NCBI GenBank assembly: GCA_026120185.1
Contig: JANUWF010001101.1
Span: forward strand, 5,580,001 to 5,644,000
Length of the DNA: 64,000 nucleotides
DNA from: Voacanga thouarsii
Taxonomy: Eukaryota > Streptophyta > Magnoliopsida > Gentianales > Apocynaceae
Direction: 5' to 3'
Under the pieces are notes generated by a model. That model was not told where the DNA came from. It saw nothing but the letters and a program-made list of their open reading frames with translations, and ran no database searches. Within the stretch, counting starts at the first letter, position 1; each line of letters begins with the position of its first letter. Below, piece by piece: positions 21,701-33,885 of this stretch. The position numbers and the translations under genes are program-made.

Positions 21701-23526
21701 TAATTTTACTACTATCTTCACCTGCTAAAAATACCTATAGACTTGATGGTCACAGGCAGAGTGCAATCCAATTGAGTAGTCAAGAAGAGACATGAAAAGC
21801 ATCTCCGTCACCAACTGATCCACTTCTTAACAAATATACCCACAATAACCAAAAAGGAACCCAAAGAAAAAAAAAGAAATACCACCGGCAATAAAGCACA
21901 GAGACACATCGTTCCACATTCCACTTCTGTGTAGCGGGGTGCCAATTATACAAAAAATCAGCACCTCACGTGGGCAAAACAAAAGTGTACAAAGTAATAT
22001 TTCTCAGGATAATGCCAGTGGGCTGCATGAGCAAATACAGGAATCCAAGTATTATGAAAACATGGTTGGCCAGGGCTAAGTCCAAGATATGGAGTGCCCT
22101 GACCTGGTTTGTTAAACCCAAATTCCAAAGCACTGTGCATGTGTTATGGTAGTTTGTGCAATACAAATAGCTAGAGGCAATTGCTTTATGGAAAAGGCAA
22201 ATACTAAGGAAAGAAAGGGATGAGAAAGAAGCTTTGGGGAATTATTGGAGGCATATGGAGGCATGCCTTGTTTGCTTCTCCATTTGCAACTTCTTCATAT
22301 TCCAAAGTGAGAAACCATTATGTATAATCTGCATCTTTCATCCTCTAAGAAGTGCCAACCTTCATCAAAATACCATGTAAATTTCAGAAGGGTAAGGATA
22401 TTATATCCTTTATCCTTACTCTTCTGATGGGAAAGAGTAAGAAACAAAAGAACAAAGCAAAAAGGAAGTATTAAAACTACACCCCATTATACTAACCACT
22501 GTCCCTGATCTGTTGTACAAAGATATTAGGCTTTGTTTCTAGAGTACCAACATTGAAATGTGAACAACCTGCAAATTTACATTATTGCAAATTCAGATGC
22601 CTTTTCATGCCAAAGCAGGGGAAAAAGGGGTATGAGAATTCAATAAGAATCAAGGACTAATTTGCCTCCATTTCCAAAGTTCACAGCTCATCTCCCTATC
22701 ACAGAAATATATGGGCAACCAAGGAGAATATGTATACTGGTGAATAAGGAGATGTATCTTAATCACAAAAAGTGAACCACAACAACTAACAGAGAATCAT
22801 CAACATTTTCTGAAAATATATAGAGAAATGAGATTGAAAATGCAAATTTCAAGAGCATGCGACTTAGTAGTGAATCACATATATAAGTACAGGAGTTGAA
22901 AAGAATTACTTAATTCTTTGATACTATGTTAATTTCCAACTATGTGTGAAGAAAAATACTGAAAATCCATCAGACTCTGCAGCACTATGTGGATGAAGTG
23001 GTGGACAACCATCTATTTTGCTTAGTGGAGATCAGCCACAGTAAACCAATCAGCAACAACTCGTGCAATATCAAGGTAGAGCCCTTTGCAAATAGAGAAG
23101 TAGAAAAGTTCAAAGAACCTAAAAAGGAACATCCGTTTTCGGTATCTCTAATATATATTTTTATAGTGGGGCGAAAGGTGCCGGCTGTCCTAGAACTACT
23201 AAAAATTTTGGTTTTTGTCTTTTAGTTATTAAACTCACTAAATTTGTCATCAAACTATATGAAATTAGTAGAATACTCCCTTCTCCATCTTAGCTGTTAG
23301 AAGGATAACAGAATAAGGTTTTGAGGGTACTTTAATAACTTAATTCAATAGCAATTGAGATTTCACCAAATGTTAGAAATGCTGTCAAAACATTTGGTAC
23401 AGTGAAAAAAATCGGTTCTAACTGTTCTGAGTAAGATTATCAATAGCAGGATCTCCATCAATCAACAATAAAGCAAAAATGAAGGTACAAGAAATCCAAA
23501 CAAATCACAGATCTAAAAGAATTTAC
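21700..23526. other. Unassigned region beside gene fragments
   Basis: Base composition is less AT-rich than ordinary intergenic DNA, as in transcribed or gene-derived sequence. Overlapping open frames near 21958-22166 and 22989-23225 show no motif I recognise. The second LONGIFOLIA/TRM exon that should follow on the minus strand is not found here. Confidence 0.5.
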
Positions 23527-23680
23527 CAGGAGGGAGCCTTCTTGGACTGTGGCCAGTTAATCGCCTTGGGGTAAGCATATGCTGACAATCAAAGAGTTGA
23601 AAGATCCCCGTCATACATCCGATTTGCTTTTGCAAATCTGGGTTGTCATCTGTCAAAGAATGTAAAAGTTTTGCTGCCAT
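23527..23680 (-). pseudogene. LNG-like: LONGIFOLIA/TRM-family first coding exon, orphan
   Basis: From the ATG at 23678-23680 the minus strand encodes MAAKLLHSLTDDNPDLQKQI, then GCMTGIFQLFD, TPRRLTGHSPRRLPPG, and a GTAAAT donor at 23526. This is the conserved N-terminus of LONGIFOLIA-like TRM proteins (TON1-recruiting, microtubule-associated, acting in longitudinal organ growth). Family members are around 1000 residues over several exons, and no further exon is visible within 3.5 kb downstream. The exon itself is clean and has a good donor. It may be a copied fragment, or the gene's remainder may have been displaced or deleted. Confidence 0.75.
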
Positions 23681-24922
23681 TTTCCTTCCTTTTTCCTTTA
23701 TAATTGAGGGCCACTGCTTGTGCAAGTGTCTAACATTTCATTCCTGCAAGAAACTGGCTTTTACTTCTAATTTTTCATTTTAAAGCTCTTGATATAACAA
23801 ATTTCCAAAAGCAACCAATTGAAGAAATGATAGAACTATCTCAGGAATACCTCGAATCTTTGCTCTTTCAATAAGTGAGGAAAGAAAGAAATCAATATGA
23901 GGCAGTAATGAAATAAAAGATCATTTGTCCTGTTCTTCTTTTTCTTCAAGGTTAAATAAAAACACCAATGGGGCTTCTACAAGCACTTGACACCTAGGAA
24001 AATTAAGGCCCCAAGATTCATGAAATCCCCATAAAGTTTAAGAGAGCAGAAATTAATTCAATCTCTTCCACTTCCAATACAGAAGACTCAGAGAATCCAA
24101 TCCGGCCAATTACAGGTCAAAGCACATTATTTCAACAATCTCTGCAAACCCACCAGACCAAGACTTCACCTTTGCTATAGCAACTGAAAACTGGATATTC
24201 GTCATACATCCGATAACAAAGTGTTCTAAGAGAACTGTGGGAAAATATGAATCCAGAAGCTGATTTCAAGTAACTACAGAGAAGATGTCTGTAAAGAGGT
24301 TAATGTTATTTACCCAACATAATTAAATCCAATCATTCCTTTTCAAAAAAAAAAAAAAAAAAAATTTCAATTTTGAAAAGAAAGAAACTATTGTTAATAG
24401 TTCTCAATGAGAAGACAATTTCACTCCATTCAAAGTGCAACTCTGTCCAGAAAAGAAAAGAAAGGAGTTGAAAAGCAAGAACACCATTCTATCTTACTTG
24501 CCTTTGTTTTATAACAAAACTATATTTCTTTTGAAGAGGCTCAAAGGGACCATTCATGTGGATACAATATATGTGGCATTCGTAATAGAACACTGTCTGT
24601 ATTGGATTTAAACAACTCATTGGCAATACTTTGGTTTATACCATGTCAGTTTTTTATCTCTTATAATATATTACCAACGGCATGCACCAAAATGAACTAA
24701 CTGGAAAAATTATAATCAGTTGAGGAGAGCTACCTTTTTCCACAATTTCAGCAGCGGGCAAGTTTTATCTACTTCAATTGCATCAGTTGATTACCTTAGA
24801 CTGAAACATCAAGAATAGTCTATCATCATCCTAGAAAATAAGTTCTTAAATCTCAATTTAAAGTACACACAGATGTGCAGAAACATTATTACCAAAAAAA
24901 AAAAGGGAAATAGAGGTAACAT
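23681..24922. other. Spacer between two gene fragments
   Basis: No coding similarity. The 14-mer GTCATACATCCGAT occurs both in the LONGIFOLIA-like exon (near 23610) and here (near 24203), possibly by chance. A long A-run sits at 24345-24363. Confidence 0.5.
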
Positions 24923-25250
24923 TATATGGGCGGATACTGCTGGAAGACAGCGAGGTAATCTGGTGCGACTTGCTGCATAACAGAGGAGGCAGTCCTGCAA
25001 AGGAAGATCCTTGTAGCAGTCAGCCAGAGCATAAATGAATATCCGCGTTCCGTTGTGTGTTTCATTCACCGAATTATGGCCCCAGCCATTCGCAGTGACG
25101 CGTTGTGAAATCCCTTCCATTTCTTTAACAAACAGTGGGATATAGTTGGGGTTTGGAGGCTGTCTGGGACTGCAGAGGAGGGCAGCTTCGATTAGTTCAA
25201 TGGATAAACTAATCGCAGGCTTGAAGTTCAGTTCGGAGTATTCATGGTCT
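24923..25250 (-). pseudogene. DUF26/Gnk2 domain fragment of a cysteine-rich receptor-like kinase
   Basis: The minus-strand frame contains NPNYIPLFVKEMEGISQ, GWGH, THNGTRIFIYALADCY, the diagnostic C-x8-C-x2-C motif (CYKDLPLQDCLLC) and SRTRLPRCLPAVSA. This matches the first extracellular DUF26 domain of cysteine-rich receptor-like kinases. The similarity stops abruptly after SAHI at about 24923, before the rest of the domain. The signal peptide, second DUF26, membrane segment and kinase are absent. It is a truncated fragment on the same strand as the LONGIFOLIA-like exon. Confidence 0.8.
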
Positions 25251-25350
25251 CCTCCGTCTCGGTTGTTTGTTCCCTTTTCGATCCCGATTCTTCTCTTGGG
25301 TTTCCTTCTTCTACCCAGAAATCAAAAAGACACGAATTAAATCAGTAACT

Positions 25351-26860
25351 ATTGGGGATGCGGATCAATTTGAATACTTCGGTGAACATTGAAACGACAC
25401 AAACATATTATGATTTGAGTCATTTGACAAAGAAGATGAGAGGCCTCCATAAGAACCTAAACACGAAATTAAGAGTCCATAAAATCTTGAACCCAAGATT
25501 CTATAAATAATTCATTTCATTCTTATAGAAAACCTACTCTAAAGACAATAAGAATCAAACAAAACCTATGAACTAAACCTAAAACTCTAAAGCTAAGATC
25601 TATACCTAGTCAATAAACCTAAGAAAAAACCTACAGCCATACTACAAAATACTTCACAAATACTTCTCTGGCAAAACAGCTAAGAAGTCAACAAAAAATT
25701 TAACTATTCACCTAATTATGCTGAGTTGTCAAACCCACAGCAGTTTACCCCACAGCTTTACATATTATAATTTTAATTTCCTTCAAAACATATCTCCAAA
25801 ATCCCCTCTTATGGGATCTTAAAATGACGAATTTATATCTAAAAAAATTACATGTATCAAATTCCGTTCTAAACTTAGTGGTTAAAATCAATTTTTTTTT
25901 AAAGTTTAGTACTAAAAAAGATTAAAAATAAAAATTTAAATACTTTCCAAGACAAATAAGTTGAAAACAAATTTCGATGATTACTAAATATTTAATTTTT
26001 AAGTAAAATTATTTTATTTTATGGAGATTAACCTATTTAGTTTTTAAAATTTAGAATTTGTAATGTTTTCGTTCTTAATATTTTTTTCTATTGTTATGAT
26101 ACTTAATGATTTTTTTTCTATCATTATGATCTCTAATATTTTATTTTTCTACCTAAAAAATCAATCATTATTGTCCATAAAAATAAAAAATTAAGAATCA
26201 GAAAAAAAAATCATTAGAAAACATAACGACAAGAAAAAAATATTATAAATACTAAACTTTAAGGACCATATAAATTAATTTCCCCCAATCTTTTCATTTA
26301 CGCGATGTCTCTTCTTTTTTAACTTCGCTACTTCTTCACTCCACCTCTTCTTTTGCTTCCCTACTTCTTTACATAATGAACTTCGTTTATATTTTCTGGG
26401 TGGACTCTATGTTTCATGATTTGATTGATATTTGTTTAATTTTATTATTAAATATTTTTAAACATGCTTTTTTTCATATGTATTACTACTAGTTTTTTTT
26501 GGGGGGGGGGGTATAATATAATGTAAGATTATTGTTTAGTTTATTTGATAGTAAGTTTTATAACAATAAATTGTTCAATCCAGACCAAACTAAATTGAAA
26601 AAAAAAAAAATGAACCCAATGGTTTAAGGTTTCAAGTGATTTGATTTTGATTAAAAAAATTTCAAACTATAGTTATTGATTTTATTTTAAAAAAATAGTT
26701 AAAAACAAATCAAACCAAACCAAATCAAATCAAACCGTAAATATCCGTACTTTCACTATAATATAGTTATATTTGGTATTAATCAATTCATATCCATAAT
26801 TACATTGAAATACTATCAAATAAAGCTAATCTCTCAATGGCATCCAATGTAACATAGTAT
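25351..26860. other. Intergenic, AT-rich
   Basis: No gene found. A G-run of ten lies near 26501-26510 and tandem CAAATC-type repeats near 26709-26735. Ends at the left LTR of element C. Confidence 0.7.
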
Positions 26861-27670
26861 TGACACCTGAAAATGTTGCTGGTTAGGCAAATCAGTTCTC
26901 GACTGGACAGAGGAGTATCATTTGGATGCGCCAAACAAGTGTGACTAGGCCCAGCAGCCTCCAACAAAACCCCAAGCAAGTCAGAAAAACAACCGGCCAG
27001 GAGTTTGACTCCAATTAGGATACTTCTTATCTTCAAGAAAGATAGTTGTTGAGAGGATAACTTATGAATTTCTTTCCAAATAACTTCTTACGTCATCGTT
27101 AATGATCATGGAACAAGAGAGAATAGCCACGCTCACTATTTTTCCATTTTCAATTATGGAGGTGTGACTTGGAAATTTAGGAATGAAGGAATTTTGCATA
27201 TAAAAGCTGAAAGATGAACGGAAGAAAAGAAGACACGAAGCAATCATCTCAGTAGCATATTTTATTCTCTAATATCATTTGAAGACTGGTTTTACTACTT
27301 TTCTTTATAGTTTTTTCCCTTCAAATTCATATACTTTTACAACTTTCAATAAATTCTAGCTCTTTCTTTCAAATTTATGAGTGTTTGTGCTCTCAAGGTC
27401 TTGGTATCCCTTTCATCCCTTCTAATTTATACCAGATAATTGCATTCACTTCACTAATTAATCTTACTTTGAGACTTTTTGGAGTGCTCCAAGGAACCCT
27501 ATCGTCTGATCTTTAGCTTCCTGCTCAATTTCCTAAAAACAATTGTGTAGTTGAAGTAAAAAGAAGTGAATAATAGTTGGCTAGCCAAGTGTTACCTTTG
27601 GCCAGTCCAAATGCAACTAAATCAATCCAGCCAATATGATGGCTGACAGTGAATTCTAGGCTTCGACACA
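26861..27670 (+). repeat. 5' LTR of element C (about 810 bp)
   Basis: Collinear and clearly homologous with 42759-43604 (shared blocks include GTTGTTGAGAGGATAA, TTTTTGGAG.GCTCCAAGGAA and AAGTGTTACCTTTGG). Begins TGACACCTGAAAATG and ends CTTCGACACA. A TATA-like TATAAAAG lies near 27199. Confidence 0.85.
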
Positions 27671-27696
27671 TCTTTTTTGACACACCTGGTAGGACC
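27671..27696 (+). other. Primer-binding region of element C
   Basis: TTTTTTGACACACCTGGTAGG follows the LTR directly. It resembles Tat-type primer sites with G-to-A and C-to-T changes, consistent with methylation-driven decay. Confidence 0.45.
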
Positions 27697-28391
27697 ACCA
27701 AACGTAGTTTCCACTTAATGCAATTATGATCTGGTCGTATAATTAGCCAAATAGAAGGACATTCGGGTGAAAAAACTAAATGGCCGGAAGGTGCATCAAA
27801 CGTCAACGGGGGCTTAGGCCTCTACATCTCTTTTGGCTATTTGACAACAGTTTGATGAGAATACAGGCAAGTTGCTCCAAAGCCTAGTGCAACAGATGGC
27901 GATCATTTTTAAACCAATGTTACAAAATAAACTACTTACAGTAATGGAAAGATGCCGGCTAGCATCTAGTCTAGTCTACCCAGCTACTCTGCAAGGGTAA
28001 GGGGTAAGCCAAATTCCCAGACAGCCGGTGTCTCTAGTGTACCTGTAATATGGTATGGTAACAATAGTCTACCCGTAATACTCCACAACAATAGAACAAA
28101 TACCTCAAATAGAGAATTCGAACTCGATAATCAGTACATTGTCATTACCTATGGCCTTTCCTTACACAGATGGCCAGTCACCCATGAGTTATGGAATAGA
28201 GGGTCGGCAACAAGTTTATGTTGGAGGGCAACAACTAATGTATATTGGGGGACATCAACCAACACACCTTGCGGGTCAGTATCCCGTGACTAGACCAGAG
28301 GGTAATACAATTCTGGGTCTTTCATACTAGTTGAGGCAGCCAAATTATCTTTTAGTACTGTCCCAGGTAGCCAGTCAGCATATACTATAGC
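27697..28391 (+). pseudogene. Element C leader and gag fragment
   Basis: A leader is followed by a short Gly/Gln/Pro-rich frame (28139-28330: MSLPMAFPYTDGQSPMSYG, then GGQQLMYIGGHQ). It looks like the low-complexity linker of Tat gag. It is cut off at 28391, where element A begins. The rest of gag and the protease of C were not found. Confidence 0.55.
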
Positions 28392-29832
28392 TGATAGGGT
28401 CTAAATTAGTCATATATTTTCTAATTATTTGAGATCATTTTGTGATACATTTTGTGTAATAATTTGTCATATTCCTTTATATTTGAGATTTTATTCTTGA
28501 AAAGGTATTTTGTCCATTATTTTAGATTTTATGGGTAAAATAAGGTAAAATCGTCATGGAACAGAACAGAGCCGGTGTCGGTTGGGAGCTCAGAGGCCGC
28601 GCCGACTGCAATCTGGAAGACTTGGCATGAAAAAAAAAAATCGGTGAACGGATAGGGAGACAGAACACAAGTGACGCCGACCCTAGGCAGGACAAGCAGC
28701 GCCGGTTGTGCACTGTTACAGAGGCGGTGCAGCAATTTTCATGCGCGTTTTTGGCAATTTTTGGAGTTTTAGTATTTTCCTATTTCTATTCGGCTAGAAA
28801 CCCTAGAGGGATGAATTTAGGCACTTCTAAAGCCTATAAATAGAGGAAAAATACAAGTCAAAGGAATGAATTCACGAAGCAAAATACAAATCACTCAAAA
28901 TTAAGAAAGAATTCATCAAATCAATGAGAATTGTACAAGAGAGTCTATGAAGGAAGAAGAAGGAGGCTTGTCTATGAGTGCTTTCTTTTAGCTTTGTTTT
29001 CTTTTCTTGAACAATGATGTATTAATTTTTTTTATTGTAATTTAACATTATTTTTTGTATTCATGATTTTTAGAGTTACTTTGATCTTTTGATTAGTTAA
29101 TTGTTATTCTTGATATTTAATTACTTATATGCTGATTACGAGATTAATTTGTTATTTCTTTCTATTAACTTGCTTGGAAAAGGGGTTGATGGCAGTTTCA
29201 ATTCATTAATTTCATATTTGTTGCCTATTAACTTGCTTGAAAAATGGATTAATTGCTAAGAACTGGGTGATTAAAGGTTAATTGATATCTGCCAGTATAT
29301 AGATTTATTGGTTAATTTCATATTTTAAATTTGTCAAGATATGAAAATTTAATCAAGGATTGTGTTTAATGCATCTTTTAGTTGAATTAGTTGAGACAGG
29401 ATATGTGATGCTAATTTTTCTAGAATATAGTAATTTCATGGATTGGAAAAGAATTGAATATATCTTAATCCTTCATGATGCCAAGAGAATGATTAGTTAT
29501 GCTAATGATTGGGTATTTTAAGGTCATGTTTGTCAAATTAATGGTTTGAGTTACATAATTCTCCATCCTTGACTTGTATATATTCTTTATTTTATTTTAT
29601 TTTATTTTTCTTTTTATTATTTTTCACTTTATTGAGTCGGTTAAATAATGAAAGAAAAGTGATTAAGGCATACTTGTTCCTTGAGGATCGACACTTGTTT
29701 TAAACCCTATGTTATGCTTAATGATGAGTACGCTTGCTCATATGTGTAATTTGGGGTTAACGTTTAATTTAAATTTGATTATGAATGTGCTTATTTTTAT
29801 ATGATTTTTTATACCCATATTCAAACACATCA
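28392..29832 (+). repeat. LTR A, Athila-like (1441 bp)
   Basis: Begins TGATAGGGTCTAAATTAGTC and ends AAACACATCA. It contains GC-rich CCGGTGCCGAC-like motifs in U3 and a TATA box (CCTATAAATAGAGG near 28836). Homologous to LTR B and, reversed, to element E. Confidence 0.85.
28835..28848 (+). promoter_or_regulatory. TATA box in LTR A
   Basis: CCTATAAATAGAGG, typical of a plant pol II core promoter. The equivalent stretch is deleted from LTR B. Confidence 0.6.
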
Positions 29833-29838
29833 AGTTTT

Positions 29839-29856
29839 TGGCACCATTGCCGATGA
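29839..29856 (+). other. Primer-binding site of element A
   Basis: TGGCACCATTGCCGATGA follows the LTR after AGTTTT. It is a decayed version of the Athila-type TGGCGCCGTTGCCGGGGA site, which is generally assigned to tRNA-Asp. Confidence 0.65.
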
Positions 29857-30101
29857 ATAATATTATGAAAGCTTAAATTTTGTTAATTTAATCATGTAAA
29901 TATGTAAATATGTAAATTTGTAAATTTGTACAATTGTTCTTCTTACAAAAGGTGCCATCTTTTGTATCTTGTGTATATTTGTAATCTAACTTATTTGAAT
30001 TGTGAATTCCATTATCTAACTATCTTCTATGTTTAGGTGAAATGGTGAATTAGAACCAGAGGAGGCTTAATGAGGGACAGTACCCCCATTACTCTTCTAA
30101 G

Positions 30102-32300
30102 ATGACACTCAAAGCACCAGAATCAGCAGAGCTAGGGATAGTGATGGGAAAATTTGCTGTCCATATCACAAAACGCTTCCAAGAAATAGATTCCACATTT
30201 GAGAAGTTTGAGGAGATGATCCGCAATATGGAAAGACAAATCTGGTTTTTGACTGACATGGTATTGAAGTCTCAAGAACTAACACCAGTAGACAAAGAGG
30301 AAATAGCTGTTGTCACATTACGAAGTGAAAAGGAGTTACCAGACATTACATACTGCAACCGGTGCCGACTGGAGGAAGAGAATCGGCGCTGGCTGCACCC
30401 TGCCCTTCTCTCAAAAATCTCACTAGAAATTCAACTTTTCAACCTTAAATTCCTTATCCTACCCGTATACACAAAGCCCGAAAAGATGTCCAATTTGACA
30501 AATTCCTTGAGATATTCAAACAGCTGCACATAAACATTCCACTCAGTGACGCTTTAATCCACATGCCCAAATATGCCAAATTTCTCAAAAGCATGCTCGT
30601 AAGCAAAAAAGGGTTGGAAGAATTGTCCACAATAGTGCTAAATGAAGAATGTTCAGCCATATTGCAGGACAAACGGAATTTGCCACACAAAGAGAATGAT
30701 TTAGGGAGTTTCTCTATTCCATGTTTAATTAGCAATTTTAATTTCTGTAATGCATTAGCTGATTTAAGTGTTAACATTAATTTATTGCCATATAAAACAT
30801 TTAAAAAGCTAGGCCTAGGAGAACCTCAACCCACTAGGATAAGTATTCAACTCGCAAATAGATCTGTCAAATATCCTAGGGGTATAATAGAAGATGTGCT
30901 TGTAAAAGTTGACAAATTCATATTTTCAGTAGATTTTGTTATTCTTGACATGGATGAAGATTCCAAAGTCTATTTAATCTTAGGTAGACCCTTCCTAACT
31001 ACAGCAAAGACATTAATTGATGTTCATGGGAGGAGGTTGACACTTAGGGTTGGGGATGAAGAAGTAGTCATTCAAATTCACAACAGCATGCAACATCCTT
31101 TATCTTCTGATGATTCTTGTTTAAGAATTGATATTCTTGATTATTCTATTTTGGATTTTATTCAGGAATCATTTGAGGAGAAGTTGGTGGAAACTTCAGC
31201 AGCATATTTCAAGGACTCTGTCGATGAGGATGGGATGAAGAGTTTTGAAAAAAATTGAGAAAAGTAATTTGGGGAGAATCAAATCATCCATAGAGGATCC
31301 TCCGGAATTGGATCTAAAAGACTTACCTGAGCACTTGGAATATGTGTTCTTGTCTGAAAGACATAAATTGCTGGTGATCATTGCCAAAAATCTCACTAAA
31401 GAACAAAAGACCAAATTGGTAAGTGTGTTGAGGAAATATAAGGGAGTAATAACATGGAAGATCACAAATATAAAGGGAATTAGTCCATCCTTTTGCACTC
31501 ATAAGATTTTGATGATAGAGCAAAGCCCGTAGTGCAACCCCAACATAGATCGAACCCATATATGAGTGAAGTGGTAAAATGTGAGGTGATTAAGCTTCTA
31601 GATTCAGGCATCATTTATCTTATTTCTGATAGCATTTGGGTGAGTCCTACTCAAGTGGTACCAAAGAAGGGAGAAATGACGGTAAGCCCTAATGATAAAA
31701 ATGAGCTAGTCCCTATGAGATTGGTCACGGGTTGGAGGTTTGCATTGATTATAGGATGCTAAACAAAATCACTAGAAAAGACCACTTCACTCTCTCTTTT
31801 ATTGACCAAATGTTAGAAAAGTTAACCGAATATGAATATTATTGTTTCTTGGATAGATTTTCTGGCTATCTACAAATCCTCATAACTCCTGAGGACAAAG
31901 AGAAAATTATTTTCACATGTCTATATGGTACTTTTGCATATCGTCGAATGCCGTTTGGTCTTGACAATGGTCCCAGAATATTCTAAAGGTGCATGACAGC
32001 TATATTTGAAGGGCTCGTGGGGGACATTATGGAGGTGTTTATGGATGATTTCTCAATTTTTTGTGATTCATTTAACTTGTGTTTATCTAATCTTGAAAAG
32101 GTACTAGCAAGATGTGAAAAGACTAACCTCATGCTTAATTGGGAAAAGTGCCACTTTATGGTGCAAGAAGGTATTATGTTGGGACATAAAATTTCAAGGA
32201 AGAGTATAGAAGTAGATAGAGTAAAAATCGAAGCAATTGAGAAGCTGCCTCCTCCTACTTCTGTGAAAGTTATAAGGAGTTTTCTTGGTCATGCAGGTTT
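30102..32300 (+). pseudogene. Element A gag-protease-RT remnant
   Basis: Fragments follow the Athila pol order. 30102-30350 is a gag C-terminal piece ending near AVVTLRSEKELPDI. 30563-31258 is the protease region (MPKYAKFLKSML, then ADLSVNINLLP where DLGAS is usual, then LILGRPFLTTAKTLIDV), with the active-site Gly lost. 31245-31532 is the linker (LEYVFLSERHKLLVIIAKNL). 31560-32300 is RT (IYLISDSIWVSP, CIDYRMLNKITRKDHF, FAYRRMPFGL, VFMDDFSIF, GHAGF). The FMDD catalytic box is kept, but stops and frameshifts break the frame. RT ends exactly where LTR B begins. Confidence 0.85.
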
Positions 32301-33550
32301 TGATAGGGCTTAAATTAATCATATTTGTTCAAGTTATTTGAGACTATTTTGTGATGCACTTTGTTCAATAACTAGTCATATTCCTTCATATTTGAGATTT
32401 TACTCTTGGAAATGTATTTTGTGCATTATTTCAGATTTTAAGGGTAAAACAAAGCAAAAACGTTGTAAAACAGAATAGAGGTGGCGCCGGACAGGGTAAA
32501 GGAATCGGCGCCAGCCACGTGCTGCTAGCACGCACTTCGAGACGACAAACCGGTGCCGAATAGGAAGCTAGAACCGGCACCGACTGCACTCTGAAAAACA
32601 TTGCGAAGAAATCAAGAAAAAAATCAGCGAGGAATTCTGCCAAATCAAGGAGGATTGTGCAAGAAGGTCTTCAAAGGAAGAAGAATGAGGCTTGTCTATG
32701 AATGCTTTCTTTTACTTTGTTTTCTTTTTCTTGAATAATGATGTGTTAATTGTTTTATTATAATTTGACATTGTTTTCGGTATTCATGATTTTTAAAGTT
32801 ATTTGATCTTTTGATTAATTGGTTGTTCTTCTTGGTATTTAATTACTCGTGCTTATTACGAGATTAGTTGGTTGTTCCTTTCTATTAACTTACTGGACCA
32901 AGGAGGTTGATGGTGGTTTCAATTCATTAATTTCATATTCATTGTCGATTAACTTACTGGACCAAGGGAATCAATTGAAGAGAACTGGTAATTAAAGGTT
33001 AATTGATGTCTGCTGAGACCAAGGATTGATTAATTAATTTCATGATTTAAGTTTGCCGAGACCAAGGAAATTTAATCAAGGACTGTGTTTAATGCATCTT
33101 TTGGATGAATTAGTTAAGACGAGACCAAGTTATACTAATTTATCTAGAAGATAGTGATTTCATAGATTGACCAAAGAAGTGAATCTACCTTAATCCTTCA
33201 TGATGCCAAGAGAATAATTAATTATGATAATGATTAGGTACTTTAAGATCATGTTTGTCAAAATAATGGTTTGAGTTATATAATTCTCCATCCTTGACAT
33301 GTATATATTCTTTTATTTTATTTTATTTTCCTTTTTATTCTTTTTCACTTTATTGAGTCGGTTAAACAATGAAAGAAAAGTAATTAATGCATACTTGTTC
33401 CTGCAGGATCGACACTTGTTTGAACCCTATGCTATGTTAATGATGAGTATGCTTACTCATACGTGTAATTTGGGGTTAACGTTTTAATGTAAACTTGATT
33501 GAGATTGTGCTTATTTTTTATGATTTTTATACCAAAATAAATACGTATCA
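32301..33550 (+). repeat. LTR B, Athila-like, promoter-deleted (1250 bp)
   Basis: Begins TGATAGGGCTTAAATTAATC and ends ATACGTATCA. Collinear with LTR A, except that roughly 190 bases around the TATA box and start region (LTR A about 28730-28905) are missing near 32630. U3 carries several CCGGCGCCGA-like motifs. Confidence 0.85.
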
Positions 33551-33557
33551 AGTTTTT

Positions 33558-33643
33558 TGGCGCTATTGTCGGGGATTAGGATATTTTTCTGTTTCATCAT
33601 GGAGGTATTTTTTACATCAAGTTTTTGGCGATGTTGCCGGGGA
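33558..33643 (+). other. Duplicated primer-binding site of element B
   Basis: Two Athila-type sites lie 68 bases apart: TGGCGCTATTGTCGGGGA at 33558-33575 and TGGCGATGTTGCCGGGGA at 33626-33643. Each is preceded by ATCAAGTTTTT, so the LTR end plus primer site has been tandemly duplicated. Confidence 0.7.
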
Positions 33644-33885
33644 ACAATATCATGAAAGTTTGAATTTTGTTGATTTAAATATGTAAATATGTAGATATGT
33701 ACAATTGTTCTTTGTGTAACATGGTGCCATTTTTTGTATCTTGTATATCCTATGTATACCTTTGTAGTCTAACTTACTAACTTTGACTATGTTCTATTGA
33801 CTAACCTTTTGTTCTTATTTTTGTGTTAATCATGAATTCTGCTATCTAACTTACTTTTTGTCGTTTCTAGGTGCTATCCTTGGTA

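Noticed and set aside
21958..22166. Overlapping 60-66-codon frames on both strands
   Set aside because: None resembles a known protein, and three frames open over the same bases suggest chance.
22989..23225. Plus-strand 78-codon frame
   Set aside because: No similarity and no gene context. It ends in AT-rich sequence.
26501..26510. G-run as a polypurine tract or G-quadruplex
   Set aside because: A single homopolymer of ten G with no LTR start beside it and no further G-runs.
31196..31559. Minus-strand frames opposite element A pol
   Set aside because: Shadows of the plus-strand protease-RT linker, whose motifs are clear.
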